Assembly (NCBI GenBank): GCA_964462125.1 | Contig: CAYWXT010000029.1 | Span: 1-32,675 of the forward strand | Length of the DNA stretch: 32,675 bases | DNA from: JAWLFY01 sp964462125 | GTDB taxonomy: Bacteria; Planctomycetota; Planctomycetia; Pirellulales; Pirellulaceae | Reading direction: 5' to 3' | In this document: piece after piece, positions 31,889 to 32,675 of the stretch | Layout of the letters: every line of letters starts with the position of its first letter | Numbering within the stretch: the stretch's first letter is position 1 | Notes under the pieces: model-generated | The model's database searches: none | What the model saw: only the letters and a program-made list of their open reading frames with translations | What the model was told of the DNA's origin: nothing | Program-made: the position numbers and the translations under genes

Positions 31889-32647
31889 ATGATCCGGACC
31901 ACCCAATGTCTTTTGCGCCTTGCGATGCTGGCACTGCTCGCCGGTTGCCTGCCGTCGACGAAGGTTTACAAGGACCCAGGGGAGAATGACCGCGGCGTTC
32001 GCTTCTATCGGCCTAAGCCTTATCTGTTGGTCAAGCCGATGGTGAACCGCGCCGGTGATCCCGTCGATGGGTACGTGTCGATCGAAACTGTCATGTTACC
32101 GGACTTCGGCGAGGAGTACTCGATCCACGTCCGTTCTGGGTTGGGGACCAACGACACCAAGATCACGCTGGCCGATGGCTGGCGTCTCGATGGGCTGAAC
32201 GTCGACCTCGACTCGTCGACCGACGAGAACCTCGAGGCCATGGCCGACCTGGTCAAGCTGGTCCCAACCCTGACCTCCGGTGCGGATGAGACGGGCAAGA
32301 TGTCGGTGCGGGCGACGAATGTGCCGCTTGGCTACTACGAGTCGGTGCTCTCACGGGGCCATGACTGCAAGAAGCGGCTGTACGGCTTCCGCTATGTCGG
32401 CTTTCTCCCCTACGCATCTTGCCCGCTGGAGTCGTCCGGCTGGGAACCGACCGACTGCTTTAGCGGCGACATATACAGCTTGGTCTTTGAGGACAACGCA
32501 ATGGTGTTCCGTCCGCTGCATGCGGTCGCCACAGCGGAAGCAGCGGCGCCGGAGGCCGTCCCGGCCGAGGAGGTGGCCCCGACTGCCGCGTCCCCGACTG
32601 CTGCGTCCCAAGATCCGTCCTCCACGAAGGTGCGCGGCGAAAGTTGA
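31889..32647 (+). CDS. Predicted lipoprotein of unknown function
   Basis: A 252-residue protein. The leader MIRTTQCLLRLAMLALLAGC ends in a lipobox (LLAGC), so it should be lipidated and anchored in a membrane. The body shows YRPKPYLLVKPMVNRAG and GLGTNDTKITLADGWRLDGLNVDLDSSTDENL, with four to five cysteines later (HDCKKR, YASCPL, TDCFSG). The C-terminal 40 residues are a repetitive Ala/Glu/Pro/Thr tail. No family is recognised. GGGGGA lies about 6 bases before the ATG at 31889. It is preceded by the 50-bp tandem repeat array. Confidence 0.75.
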   Translation: MIRTTQCLLRLAMLALLAGCLPSTKVYKDPGENDRGVRFYRPKPYLLVKPMVNRAGDPVDGYVSIETVMLPDFGEEYSIHVRSGLGTNDTKITLADGWRLDGLNVDLDSSTDENLEAMADLVKLVPTLTSGADETGKMSVRATNVPLGYYESVLSRGHDCKKRLYGFRYVGFLPYASCPLESSGWEPTDCFSGDIYSLVFEDNAMVFRPLHAVATAEAAAPEAVPAEEVAPTAASPTAASQDPSSTKVRGES

Positions 32648-32675
32648 AAACGATTGAATCGCTCGACCGACTGTC

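Overview
The window looks like chromosomal DNA from a planctomycete of the Rhodopirellula/Pirellulales type. The evidence is GC-rich coding with many weak or absent Shine-Dalgarno sites, a planctomycete-type haem protein with two CxxCH domains, a PEP-CTERM exported protein, a very large serine/threonine kinase fused to an ATPase, a Uma2 nuclease, and small conserved proteins of a kind I associate with this phylum. No rRNA or tRNA gene was recognised.

Positions 1-12.2 kb hold housekeeping genes, nearly all on the minus strand: the 5' part of rpsA (S1), rpiB (plus strand), an unknown gene one base behind fabF, then fabF, acpP, fabG, fabD and rpmF (transcribed rpmF to fabF), a methyltransferase, an AroF-type DAHP synthase, a secreted two-haem protein and galE. 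xerD and a secreted STN-like protein follow on the plus strand (12.4-14.5 kb).

Positions 14.5-18.7 kb form an accessory island. It has a DUF4261-like gene, a small conserved gene, two PIN-domain toxin-antitoxin modules and a RAYT (REP-associated tyrosine transposase). It is studded with copies of a 23-bp palindrome (core GGTGTCGGACACC between A5 and T5) and bounded by a perfect 497-bp direct repeat. The second copy of that repeat is a truncated, REP-flanked copy of the DUF4261-like gene. A second quasi-palindrome (core GGGGTCAGGACTC) occurs as an inverted pair inside the coding sequence of the haem protein and as a solo copy near 29.56 kb.

Positions 18.7-24.6 kb carry a PEP-CTERM protein with a clear terminator, a small secreted protein, and a tight three-gene plus-strand cluster: FadD15-like acyl-adenylating ligase, thioester-reductase-like SDR, and a zinc-ribbon PP-loop ATPase. 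The cluster may specify an undescribed acyl-derived metabolite or modification; that is inference.

Positions 24.7-32.7 kb hold a 1370-residue kinase/ATPase regulator, a translationally overlapping pair of small unknown genes, a Uma2 nuclease, an exported propeller-like protein, and a lipoprotein preceded by 2.7 copies of a 50-bp tandem repeat.
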